Shown here one piece after another: positions 33,529 to 43,663 of a stretch of DNA of 64,000 nt (positions are counted from its first letter, which is position 1; each line of letters opens with the position of its first letter). Source of the stretch: Gadus chalcogrammus (taxonomy: Eukaryota; Chordata; Actinopteri; Gadiformes; Gadidae); contig NC_079412.1 in NCBI RefSeq assembly GCF_026213295.1, forward strand, positions 2,993,813 to 3,057,812, read 5' to 3'. The translations under genes were made by a program, and so were the position numbers. The notes below the pieces were generated by a model. That model was not told the DNA's origin. It saw only the letters and a list, made by a program, of their open reading frames with translations, and made no database searches.

Positions 33529-35450
33529 TCAGAAGCGGCTTTTGAACAAGGTTGTGGCAGCCTCCTTTGGTGGTTTAGGTACAGGGGCAATGTTGGCTGG
33601 CAAAGCAGGTTGTGTCAGGGTGAGTGAGGAGGTTGGGACTTTGAACATGATGTTAGGGTCATGTCTTCTGTCCATGACCCTGTTGATTAGATGTCTGATA
33701 AACTGGGTGGTGTGTGGCGTGAAGAGGGTTTTCAATATCCACTGTTTGGACTTCTTGCAGTACACCTGCTTGAACCGTGGTTCTCCTGTAAATGACAAGG
33801 AATATGATTACACAGAAAATCTGAATGAAGGTTTGTCTAGTAGACTTCTCTCCCCAGGAATAGATTAAACCTTTCAGCGACGTATGCCTATTGAGTTAGC
33901 TGTGAACTTCCTAATTTTTGGTTATAATACTATTCAAAGAGCACATGGTAACACACTGTCACTGTGCTGTCTTGTTTCCTTTTCACAATGTTTTCATTGT
34001 GCTCCAGGATAGCGAGGTAGCACCTCTCCCTCATTCCATCATATGAGAAGGCCTGGCGTTTGGGGAGGTATTTCAGGAGAGCACTATGAAAGATCTCCAG
34101 TGGCCCTGTGTGCAATTAAAAAGAGAAAGGATAGGACTAATTAAAACATGTTCATTAGCGTCGTGGAAATATTATCATAACAAAAATATACAAATTACAT
34201 TAACCTTGTTTATATAGTTACTATTCACATTAAAATGAATTGCATACATTCTCCCTTCCTCTCTCTAAATGAGAGAGGTTAAGATAGTTCACATTTGCAT
34301 TCCCACTGCAGCTGTCATGCCAAATTTGTACCGGCTGCCAAATTTGTACCAGGCGCGTCATCCATACGTAATCCATTCCAAACCTGCATGGCAGCAGATG
34401 ATCGCGTCGTCCGTTGCCGGGCAGGTTTCAAAAAACATTTGCGCTCATGTTGCCAAAGACGAAATGACATAATACAGAAAACGGATCGCTAGATAACACT
34501 TGTTTTTACCTTATATTTGTATTGTATTTAATTGTTTAATCACATTTAGCAAGTAAACTGAGTGTTTAAAGCAGGTCAAGGATGAAATAGCACAATACAA
34601 ATAACGGATCGCTAGATAGAAGGTTCGAGAATGTTCGTCAACCATTCACGTCAATCGACGCGATCGCCCGTTGCCAGGCAACGGACGACGCGATCATCTG
34701 TTGCCAGGCAGGTTTGGAATGGATTACGTATAGATGACGCGCCCGGTACAAATTTGGCAGCCGGTACAAATTTGGCATGACACAGCCACTAAGTCTGATA
34801 CTGAGGCCAGGCCTGTTGTGTAGATGCCTTGTAGCCTTGCAGACATGTCTACTTCACTTCCCCTATAGTGTATTGCTGTAGCTTGGCCGTTAATATGCGA
34901 GAGTAAAAGGGCATCTATTCTCACCAGCATGTTTGAAGAGGGCCATCTTCTCGAGGTCTTTCAATAGCCTTTTGTCTAGGACCAGCGACGACAGGTCCTG
35001 AAATGCCACTTAGTCCTTCTCAATCCACATCCTCTTCTTTTGCTCACGGGCGGTAAGAGGAGTGTGGTCACAGCGATGACGATTTCCGTCACCATCTGTC
35101 TATTCGTGTTCATTGAGAGCATGGTGTGGAATAAACTTCCACCGTTTTTGCAGTGCCTGTGTGAAAGAAAAGATTGTCAATAATACTATTAATAAAAAAA
35201 TAAAGAAAAATAGGATAGAAGCTTTATCGCAGCTTTTGCTTTCTTACCTCTACGTCACCCTTACTTGTGGCACAGGTAAACCACATGTGGTTGACGACAG
35301 ACCTGTGAAAGATATTAAAATTAGTCATTTTAAACCTTGTAAACCAAAGGAACTTCTGCAAGATTACTATCCAACACTAACCTGGTCCATGAAAGAAGGA
35401 TTTCATTGCCTCTTTTTTTCTCCTTCTTCAGCATCTTTTTCCTGAAACCT
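33529..35450 (-). pseudogene. Kolobok-like transposase, C-terminal exons, decayed
   Basis: Five minus-strand exons in matching phase: about 35450-35382 (KKRGNEILLSWT), 35312-35247 (SVVNHMWFTCATSKGDVE), 35156-34925 (CDHTPLTAREQKKRMWIEKD, then DKRLLKDLEKMALFKHAG), 34105-33963 (PLEIFHSALLKYLPKRQAFS, LAILEHNEN), 33785-33529 (GEPRFKQVYCKKSKQWILKT ... stop). This is the C-terminal half of a large dispersed fish protein family; assignment to Kolobok (THAP-associated, TTAA target) is my inference. Exon 3 has two in-frame stops, TAG where relatives have Trp after ALNEHE, and TAA after WIEKD. The catalytic N-terminal half is not in the window. Confidence 0.72.
34313..34782. mobile_element. Ginger-like MITE
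   Basis: Long inverted ends TGTCATGCCAAATTTGTACC..., with the motif AAATTTGTACC twice at each end, flanked by CAGC (34309-34312, 34783-34786). TGTNA ends with a 4-bp duplication are described for Ginger transposons; assignment is inference. It lies in the intron between exons 3 and 4 of the Kolobok-like gene. Related copies: 42545-43293, 49563-50100, 9303-9440. Confidence 0.8.
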
Positions 35451-35957
35451 GTGATCGTAAATGCAGCATAATTTTGGTCAAACACCAATAATTTCCAATT
35501 ATTTCTGTATTGTCACCATTCACTCTGTCTTAGCCATATATATCCTTTTAGTTTAGGTTTATTTAGCTATTACTATTTACTATTGCACAGGGTGTGGCTT
35601 GTCACTGGGATTTAGGTAGAACTACAGTTGTGGTGACCAGTTAGGCAAAATTGTGGATAGTGGGGGGGACAATGTGTGAAGTACCAAACTTTGATAATGG
35701 GAGCACTACCCAAATATGACGCATGTCAGTGGGGTGTTCCACAAAGCCGATTTTATCACATAAACGGGTAAGTTAACCCAGGGTTTGCGGTAACACTAGG
35801 TTTTCCGTTCCAAAAGGATCATGGTATGTTAGTTACTATAGAAACATATGCTCTGAATCAAACCTGGTCGGAGCAGGTTTTGCCCAGGTTAAGTTTGAAA
35901 CATAACCCGGTTTTGGGTATTTAGACCCGCGTTCACCGCAGCTTTCATGTGTTCACA

Positions 35958-36095
35958 ATGGCATGCCCTTTTGATGAGAGGACTGCTGATATCGGAGAGC
36001 AAATTATACGTGCAATCCACCGGGAGCGATTGATAAGACCACGGCTCGACATCTTGGCATATCGGATGACTTTTTGCTGGAGTGGAGAGATATAG
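35958..36095 (+). pseudogene. Harbinger A transposase N-terminal fragment
   Basis: 46 codons from ATG: MACPFDERTADIGEQIIRAI then HRERLIRPRLDILAY. This is the start of PIF-Harbinger (HARBI1-like) transposases. After LAY a 1-nt deletion shifts the frame; the other frame continues DDFLLEW as expected. The DDE nuclease core is absent. The same deletion occurs in the copy at 61718. Confidence 0.75.
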
Positions 36096-36281
36096 ATTCT
36101 CGCGCAAATCTTTAATATTTTTAAATAGCCTTACATAGCCAACACTACCAATCGAGGACCTGTGGCCTGTACCACGAAGCTCGCTTAGAGGGTTGGCGAG
36201 GTATGTTGAGCTCAAATCCTGGGTTAGTTGTACCACGAAAGTCGATCTCTTTTAGCGTCGCTGTATCACCATGGTGACTTA

Positions 36282-36670
36282 CGCCCCGTGCCCACTACCT
36301 CCTTCAGTCAACGGAGGTGGGAAGGCGTTGCTGACTGATGGGGGAGTAGTCTTTGCAGAGGCATCCGTCAGCCAATCAAATCGCTTCGCCGGGTTCTTCC
36401 CGCTACTTCCTGCTTGTTGCGATGCAAGATGACCCGCTTTCCCGCTTTCCCAGTATCGTCAGAGCCCGAGTCGCGTCACAGTGCTTAAATTTGCAGACGC
36501 GATCTGATTGGATGACGGATCTGTCGCTGCCGAAAAAGTTGAACATTTTTCAACTTCTTGACTGAGCCGAAGGCTCCAACGGAACGGACGGATCCACAAT
36601 GCATTGCGCGTCCGTCCCCATTAAAGTCAATGGGGATCACGCAACGGACGCATGTAGTGGGCACGGGGCG
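36282..36670. mobile_element. MITE with TTA duplication, nested in Harbinger B
   Basis: Ends CGCCCCGTGCCCACTAC / GTAGTGGGCACGGGGCG, flanked by TTA (36279-36281, 36671-36673). The related B copy at 55330-55350 lacks it and reads GGGGACTTATGCTCGC across the site, confirming the insertion. The TWA target suggests PIF-Harbinger. Confidence 0.88.
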
Positions 36671-36775
36671 TTATGCTCGCAACCAAACCTGGTCGGGAGC
36701 AGTTTTTCGGCTTAGTCTAGCCGGAGATCGGCTACTTAAATCGGCGTGCGCAGCTTCCTAGCCCCTCCTCTGACA

Positions 36776-36985
36776 ATGGCGTCACCATTTGTGGGTGTTC
36801 CCGTGGACCTCGGCGCAATTCTCGTACAGGCATCTCTCCGGAGACGGAGGGTTTTACGGGACAGAACCGATCCCTTGGCATTGTCTGACGATATTCAGAT
36901 TTCAGACATTGTCATTGTGCAAACAACGAAATTGGGGTTCTTCATGAGAGATACAGATTCTCATCAGATGGTGTTCGTTATTTGA
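36776..36985 (+). pseudogene. Harbinger B transposase N-terminal fragment
   Basis: Reads MASPFVGVPVDLGAILVQAS, then LRRRRVLRDRTDPLALSDD, the N-terminus of a Harbinger transposase. An insertion of about 38 bp after SDDI, absent from the copy at 55455, shifts the frame; the other frame then shows HERYRFSSDGVRYL. No catalytic core remains. Confidence 0.75.
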
Positions 36986-37220
36986 TCGTCCTTGTTGGAC
37001 CTTATGTAGACAATGCTTACTGTTGCGCATTGTGTCTCCGTGACAGAGTGCTAGAGTGGAGGTAGCGTGTCAGTCTTGAATTTCCCAATTCTCATGCATA
37101 TGGAATACTTATTCACTAAAGCTTATGGAATTATATTTTTGTGCTTATTTCGAACTTGAACCCATATTTTCAAGGCCGTGCTGGCACCACCTCTATGGGG
37201 GTAATATGCATGATGATAGA

Positions 37221-37290
37221 CCGGCGAATTTGAACCCCGGTCGCTGGCGTTCGGGTCTTATACTAATCCACTACGCTACAGCCGCTACCT
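37221..37290 (-). repeat. tRNA-like (SINE head) segment
   Basis: Same sequence as 12736-12803: A-box-like TAGCGTAGTGGAT and B-box-like GGTTCAAATTC on the minus strand. Without an acceptor stem it is not a functional tRNA. Confidence 0.6.
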
Positions 37291-37341
37291 CTCAGCGGTT
37301 GAAAACATGCGATACATTTCTTACATAGGGTGTATTTAAAG

Positions 37342-37535
37342 TCTCATCTCATCATCTCATCGTCATCCGCTTATCCGGGGTCGGGTCGCGGGGGGAGCAG
37401 CTCAAGCAGGGGGCCCCAGACTTCCCTTTCCCGGGCCACATTGACCAGCTCTGACGGGGGGATCCCGAGGCGTTCCCAGGCCAGTGTTGAGATATAATCT
37501 CTCCACCTAGTCCTGGGTCTTCCCCGAATGATAGA
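37342..37535 (-). pseudogene. L2/Rex1-group LINE, RT C-terminus and 3' end
   Basis: The minus strand encodes RPRTRWRDYISTLAWERLGI then PPSELVNVAREREVWGPLLE and stop, the characteristic C-terminal end of L2/Rex-type LINE polymerases, followed by GATGA/GATGAG repeats at the 3' end. It is inserted in Harbinger B relative to 12856-12880, which lacks it. Strongly 5' truncated. Confidence 0.85.
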
Positions 37536-37774
37536 TTTCCCTAAATGATAGAATAAGGCAGGATGGACGTTGCTTATGCATTTTTAAATCATCATCATTC
37601 TAGTTGGATTAATGGCGAACAATTCTGCATTTGGCATAGTTATTTTATAGACAATATGCAGAATCTTTTCACTTATACATCTAAAACTCTAACTTTGTAC
37701 TATTTTCTTTTTTTAACGTACACTTTTAGAGTATAAATGCGCTTTCCTATTTTATTCATTTTTCATTTTTGCAT

Positions 37775-37841
37775 GTGAAGCACTTTGAATTGCCCTGGTA
37801 CGAAAATGTGCTGTATAAAAAATTGTGCCTTGCCTTGCCTT
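37775..37841 (+). repeat. L2-type SINE/LINE 3' tail
   Basis: GTGAAGCACTTTGAATTGCC ... TGCTGTATAAA ... (CCTTG)n is the usual 3' tail recognised by L2-clade reverse transcriptase. A similar tail is at 41943-42005. Both are short remnants. Confidence 0.7.
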
Positions 37842-38670
37842 ATACGCATATAGACTGCTTGATCTATCGTAAAGGTGAGAAAAATTACGCAAAAAACGCC
37901 CCTTTCAAGTGAACGCGCACTGAACCTAAAGCGGAAAACCTGGTTCGACTTATTGAATCTAAAGTGAGCGTTGTGGTACCGTTTAACTCTAATTGCGAGT
38001 TGCGGCTCTATCGAGCCAGGTTTTCCCAAGAAAGCCTGGGTATGTTCAGCGAGGTTCGTGGTATACCCCCCTGGCCTCAGTTCACTCCAGACTATTTGCG
38101 TAGCCCTCCGTTTTTTGCAAATGGTAGTTTTATCTAGGCTATAATGTTGGAGATGCTTAGCACATCTCAGTCCTTTCATGACCCATCCAAGATTTGTATC
38201 GGCCTCCTATCATACAAAGAGCAATATTGTCTGAGTACTATGCGGAGAGGCACTTACAACATACAGTATAAAATAGTCCTAACGGACTTGCATCCACTGG
38301 AGAATGTTCGATCGTAGACGGCGGCTTCATTACAAGCACTAATCCATCTTGATCTGTGAAGTTGATGAATTGTCACTTTTAGGTTTTCTACCCAGTTTCC
38401 AAAAAAATAAACATTTGGAAATATGCGCTGTGGCAAGCACATGATTTGCATGTGTTACTTCAAAGGCAAAAAAAATCTAAAATACACGAAAACACAAAAA
38501 CCTACATTCAACCAGTGAGGTATGGCCCCCGTCTCTCTGAGAAAGGTAGGTACCTCCAGGTACCCCCTCCATGCCAGGGCGCCCTGAATTTATGTTTATT
38601 AACAGCTCCTCCACCGGGGTCATCCCCATTTTCCCCGGGTCCCATTGTCCCCGGGTTCTAACATGGGACC

Positions 38671-38718
38671 CGGGGAAACATAGGACCCTTTTTCTGAAAA
38701 AGGGTCCTATGTTCCCCG
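38671..38718. repeat. Near-perfect hairpin, 48 bp
   Basis: CGGGGAAACATAGGACCCTT faces AAGGGTCCTATGTTCCCCG across a short T/A-rich loop; one mismatch. Neighbouring CCCCGGGTCCCA repeats surround it. Confidence 0.8.
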
Positions 38719-38879
38719 CAATCTATCAAAATCAAGCCCGACCCGACCCGAGCACTTTCTGTCCGAGCCCGCCCCGGCTGAGCCTGATTTCAACCCGACA
38801 TTTTTTTAATACATGTTTAACTTTGTACACATGTTACTTAGGCCTACTCTGCTAAATATACAGCCTATGCAATGAATAA

Positions 38880-39240
38880 CGCCGGCCATTATTGGGAAAA
38901 TAATCCCAGACAGGGCGAAAAGGACATCGACGTGCAGCGGATCTGTCTTGCTTCGCCCTGAATGGGCTTATTTTCGATAATGACCGGCGACGTTCTATAC
39001 ATCATCCCGCTTATTACAAAACTACTTGCCAAAACGAAAAAATAACTTCACCTGGTGTGTCTTTTTACAAATTATTCGTTACCAGCATTCATAGTGTTGA
39101 TCAGCAGTGAAATAGTCTGCCAAAGACGTTGACGTCGCATAGCAACCGAAGACGCTGGGGTTGACAAGTTACCGGACTAGGCTACCCATGCAAGTGAACG
39201 GAGCGTTCCACGGCATTGAGAAGACCTCGATCAAAGCACC
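38880..39240. repeat. Inverted-repeat arm (left)
   Basis: Reverse complement of 43304-43560 plus 40610-40670, i.e. the right arm is one copy interrupted by the PIF-Harbinger at 40799-43300. It contains CGCCGGYCATTAT and GATAATGACCGGCG motifs, CATCCCGCTTATTAC and GCATAGCAACCGAAGACGCT. These may be two copies of one repeat in opposite orientation. Classification unclear. Confidence 0.7.
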
Positions 39241-40250
39241 GGCCCGACCCGGCTCGAGGGGAAATATCGGTCAATCAAAACCCTCATTGTTTTACATGTT
39301 TAAACAAATGTTTAGCTAATCAAATTGTGCAGAGAGACTTATTTACAGTGGTCATTCTGACCGGAGACATTTAGAATTTCCGGTCCCCTGCTCTGCTCTC
39401 ATCATGGCCAGCAGGCCTACCGTCGCATGGCCCACCTTAAATTAATTTTGCTTTTTTTAAATATATTTATTCATGTTTGTATATTCCCAACCCTAATCAT
39501 ATTGTCTTGCATTGAGACTAAACTTTTTCCTACCTGTTCTCCATTGTATTGTGCACCCTTGTGGAGAGTTTAAAACTAATTGTCATTATACATTCACCTA
39601 AACAAGGTTTCATTTAATTTGTTTAATTAGATCTGTTTCAGATATGAGTGATGTACGATATCTGTTTCAGATATAAAGTGCTACACAAATATAAATATAT
39701 ATAATGGGCTACATCAAGGCAGAACAAGAACCGAACTACCTTCATTAGAAAGAAACGACCAACAACCATGTATGTTAGTAGGCTAAAGAACGGAAACTAT
39801 TGAGTCGCTGATCTATTGAATAATCACTGGCAAACTTTATTTACAAAACATATATTTAATTGTCAGCTTAGACTTGCATTGGACTTCAGGAGGGGAACAC
39901 AGGAACAACGCAATGTATCTCAAGAAGGCAGATGGGGCTCCTAATAGGCAAGCAACCCATCCAATAAAAGGTCAGAACACTTACTACACCTTGCAAGATA
40001 ACAAAAAATAAAATAAATAAAATGCCAAGCAACCCATGCAGCCAGAGAAAGGTCTGAACATTTACTACACCTTGCAAGATAACAAAAATAAAATAATTAA
40101 AATAATAACAAACAACAAAAATAATAATAGGCCTACAGGTAACATTAAAAAAATTATATATCTGAATCCGGAAGTGACAATTGGAGTAACGGGCCCAAAA
40201 CGGAAAACTTTTTTCTCTAAATAAAGAGGGGCTAAGCCCTTTCCCATAGC
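39241..40250. other. Non-coding
   Basis: No gene. Contains two similar A/T-rich segments (39981-40022 and 40061-40105) that repeat CTTACTACACC or TTTACTACACC, then TTGCAAGATAACAAAAA. Confidence 0.5.
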
Positions 40251-41425
40251 CTACAGGAAAACATTGCGGCTGACAGCCTTCCAGTAAGATGCCAGATCTC
40301 TGCGATCTGCAATGTAATGCTCCCTTAGCCTCTGGAGACGGGCCTCCAACTCCCTCCACTTGCGTCTCCTTGTTGGGGGAGGATCACCCCGGTCTGCCCT
40401 CTCCAGCTTCTCCTCAGCAAGCTGCTGCTGGTCTTTCAGGTGGCGAAGAAACATCCACAGCGATGGGTGGCGCACTTGAACAGCATCGTTCAGAGTGCGA
40501 TGGTAAGCTACAAAAAAGTTATTATTTACTTTTTATCCTGTTTATTGGTTAATGGTTATGCATGAAAATAATGACAGTGGTAGGCTAATGAGTGTTTCCC
40601 TCGGCCCATGTAGCAATGCCATGGAACGTTCCGTTCACTTGCATGGGCCCTTCACAACTTCCAGCGTTGAATTATATTTGATAATTCACCGTTGCTAAGT
40701 ATAATCATGAGTATAATTGACCGCTGTCAAGGAAAATAAAGGATTCTTTGCCTCTAATGACTTCTTTGGTATCACTCCGCAAGCACGGATAAGGCTAAAG
40801 GCCTCCACACACCGGCGCCGCAGCACGCATTTTACGCGCGTCAAAAGCACGCCCCTAGCACCAACAGGAGGCGGCGCGACGGCCGCGCTGCAGTATAAAA
40901 TCAGGAAGTCACCTGTCAATCAACCGCAGCAAAGAGACGAAACGCAATGGGTGAGTAGCCTATTGTAGCCTAGTTTATTTATTTTCCATCTTTTTGGCTG
41001 AATAATTTGAAAAATTTATAATCTGCGAAGTGAAAGTATGTTTTCAAGCATCAGATCAACTTAGTTTGTAGGGCACTTTATCGTTTTATTTACTGTCATT
41101 TCTTATTTATTTTATATTTTGCCATTATTCATCTACTGCATCAACAATCTCAATAACTGCAGGACCTTCTATTAAGCCTTTTTAGTATATAGTGCAGTCA
41201 CCTTTTAAGGCCAATTGTGTGTATTTATTGTACTGAGCTCCTGGATGGCTTTATTGATCCCCATTGGGACCAATACAGTATCTATCTATCTATCCATCTA
41301 TATAGCCTTAACATAGCCACACATTTACATGTATGCAGCCAGTAGTTATACATTTTAATTGAGCAAGCTCTTTTACATTTTATTGAGTTTTTTTTATTTC
41401 AACAGAATAAATAACTGTTGCCAGA

Positions 41426-41586
41426 CAGAGGGGGGCTGCCCTTCTTCTCCTGCGCTGTAGGCAGGCAAGGAGAAGACGAAGGGTTTGGGTGCACCCCATC
41501 AATGAACGGAGGCAAGAACAGGGTGTATACCACAATCTGGTCCAGGAGCTCCGTGCAGATCCTGAGAGGCACGCCAATATTTCAAT
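41426..41586 (+). pseudogene. Harbinger E transposase N-terminal exon
   Basis: After a good acceptor (TTTCAACAG, 41405) the frame reads RRRRRVWVHPINERRQEQGV then YHNLVQELRADPERH, a strongly conserved N-terminal block of PIF-Harbinger transposases, and then degrades into a stop. A possible first exon with a GTGAGTAG donor lies near 40951. The nuclease domain with the DDE triad is missing. Confidence 0.8.
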
Positions 41587-42135
41587 TCGCCACTAAGTGT
41601 GCAATGGCAGAACCATATGGTGCAGCCTATATGATGACCTATAATCTAGTTATTATCCCTCTCTGGTAGCTATACTCTTTTGCATATATATATATATATA
41701 TATATATAGTTTTTTTTTTATCCCTCGGGATAAATACAGTGATGTTATTGCTGTGCTGGATTCAGTAGCCAGTGTATTTTATTTGAGTGCTCGAGACACT
41801 TAATGTTATTTTTCCTTAAATCCAGAGAGAGAGTTACGTAATACATGATCTGATACCAGAGAGACAGTTAATACATGCATTTTTGAGCTTTGCCTGTGTT
41901 TTCTTTTACTTATCTATTTTATTGTATGAGAATGTTTCTAGGTGAAGCACTTTGAGTCTGCTTCATGCATTAAAAGTGCTATGTGAATGAAGTTGCCTTG
42001 CCTTAAATAAAAAAATATATATTACAAGTAATCTGGTTTCTACCTACATGGTGTGATTATATGTGACTTGATTTCGTCTATTTCCCATTATGGTTAATGG
42101 TTTGGGTACTTAGTCCACCATTGTTGATTTCTCAC

Positions 42136-42268
42136 CTGAAGATCCAATATCCAGAGCTATGGCTCGCCAGGCAATGACCTTTTTGGAGTTGTCTTTGTAA
42201 TGACGGGTACTTTGGTCATACAATTCGACATATTTTTCCACCTCGACGACCAGTCTCTCATCGTCCAT
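42136..42268 (-). pseudogene. Harbinger E MADF/Myb-like exon
   Basis: From ATG 42268 the minus strand reads MDDERLVVEVEKYVELYDQS, then KKVIAWRAIALDIG, ending at a GTGAG donor (42135-42131). This is a MADF/SANT-like DNA-binding domain start, found in the accessory protein that carries Harbinger transposase to the nucleus and to DNA. This exon is intact but later exons were not found, so it is counted as a fragment. Confidence 0.78.
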
Positions 42269-42544
42269 TCTCGTAATTGTTTCTCACAAACAAAAGAGGG
42301 CGACATCCAGTGGTGAGGGGTAGATATGGAGGTGCCTACGGGACCCGGGATGTACAAACCAGCTTTTACAAAGCGCTTTTTCAGGGGCGGCGACGCTCGG
42401 GAATAGAACATTGGCTCGAAGAGTAGTTGGGCGGCGCGGCGCGGAACGCTGCCGCGCAGCTAGTCGGCGCCGGTGTGGGCTAGTACACCCGGAATAATGT
42501 GGGCGGAGTTTTTGACGCGCTGCTGCGGCGCCAGTGTGTGGAGG

Positions 42545-43293
42545 TGTCACGTTAAAATTGTACCGGGGGCGAAAATTGTACCGGCCTACGTCAACGTTTG
42601 TTTACATCCTGACAACCTGCCCGGCAACAGACGACGCGTTGCAGAAAACATGTTTCCAAACGACGAAATAACATAATACAGATAGCGGATCGCTATCTGT
42701 ATTATGATAGATAGCGATAACACTTGTTTTTACTTTATATTTGTATTGTATTTAATTGTTTAATCGAAACAGTAAAAAAAATTGCCCGCGAAACGGGCGA
42801 TCGCGTCAAATGACAAATGTTTTGCCCGCGAAACGGGCGATCGCGTCAAATGACGTAGGAGGGTTAATGAAACATAATACAGATAACGGATCACTAGAAA
42901 ACACTTGTTTTTACTTTATATTTGCATTGTATTGAATTGTTTAATCGAATTTAGCTAGTAAACTGAGTGTTTTAAGCAGGTTTCATAGTCTAGAATGTTC
43001 AAGAACCTTCCTACGTGATTTGACGCGTCATTTGACGCGATCGCCCGTTTCGCGGTCAAGTTTCTTTATTGTTTCGATTAAACAATTAAATACAATACAA
43101 ATACAAGTGTTATCGCTATATATCATAATTCAGATAGCGATCCGCTATCTGTATTATGTTATTTCGTCGTTTGGAAACATGTTTTCTGCATCGCGTCGTC
43201 TGTTGCAGGGCAGGTTGTCAGGTTGTCAGGATGTAAACAAACGATGACGTAGGCCGGTACAATTTTCGCCCCCGGTACAATTTTAACGTGACA
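42545..43293. mobile_element. Ginger-like MITE, full length
   Basis: Ends TGTCACGTTAAAATTGTACC / reverse complement identical over more than 45 bp, flanked by GAGG (42541-42544, 43294-43297). Arms are several hundred bp and the whole element can fold back. Two AAAATTGTACCGG motifs at each end and several GCGATCGC/CGGATCGCTA motifs inside. Confidence 0.9.
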
Positions 43294-43663
43294 GAGGCCT
43301 TAACTTTTCAAACCCCAGCGTCTTCGGTTGCTAAGCGACGTCAACGTCTTTGGCGGACTATTTCTCTGATGATGAACACTATGAATGCTGGTAACAAATA
43401 AATTGTAAAAAGACACCACATGTGAATTTTTTTTTTTTTTTGCCAATTAGCCGTGTAATAAGCGGGATAATGTATACAACATCACCAGTCATTTTTGAAA
43501 ATAAGCTTATTTTACCGACAATGACCGGAGTTCTACATTATCCCTTATCTATGCAGCTGCTTCGGGTTTGCCTTTGTAGGCGCGTTAAGAGGAGGAGTGG
43601 GCGAATCCGCTGTCAGTGCGTGTGCATGTATGACACGCGGGTTTATCCAATAAGTGGTGTACC

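Larger units (their letters stand above)
36163..38070 (+). mobile_element. Harbinger family B, nested in A
   Basis: Starts TGGCCTGTACCACGAAGCTC and ends GAGGTTCGTGGTATACCCCC, imperfect inverted ends. Flanked by CTG at 36160-36162 and 38071-38073; the empty site in copy 2 of family A reads GAGGACCTAGCCTCAG. A CWG target has been reported for zebrafish Harbinger3. Inside are a MITE (36282-36670), a transposase fragment, a tRNA-like segment, a LINE piece and an L2-type tail. Confidence 0.82.
35730..38622 (+). mobile_element. Harbinger family A, copy 1, with nested insertion
   Basis: Starts TGGGGTGTTCCACAAAGCCG after CAG and matches 61489-61922 then 61923-62477 of copy 2. The match is interrupted exactly at 36163-38070 by another Harbinger. 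It ends near 38622 without a right terminal repeat, so it is 3' truncated or interrupted again. Confidence 0.82.
40799..43300 (+). mobile_element. PIF-Harbinger element E
   Basis: Inverted ends AGGCCTCCACACACCGGCGC / reverse complement AGGCCTCCACACACTGGCGC, flanked by TAA (40796-40798, 43301-43303). It carries a plus-strand transposase exon remnant and a minus-strand MADF-like exon, the standard convergent two-gene plan. A Ginger-like MITE sits 7 bp from its right end. Also inside: (TCTA)n at about 41281-41300, (TA)n at 41684-41708, an L2-type tail at 41943-42005. About 1.75 kb without the MITE, so internally deleted. Confidence 0.88.
40610..43560. repeat. Inverted-repeat arm (right), interrupted
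   Basis: 40610-40798 and 43304-43560 together form the inverted partner of 38880-39240; the interruption is the PIF-Harbinger element 40799-43300 with its TAA duplication. It lies in the MULE intron between the exons ending at 45458 and starting at 40507. Confidence 0.7.

Noticed and set aside
33409..33868. Plus-strand ORFs of 72 and 136 aa
   Set aside because: Antisense to the Kolobok-like last exon, which has splice sites and family motifs on the minus strand.
37221..37290. tRNA gene
   Set aside because: A and B boxes are present but no acceptor stem, and the sequence is embedded in two Harbinger copies; tRNA-derived repeat.
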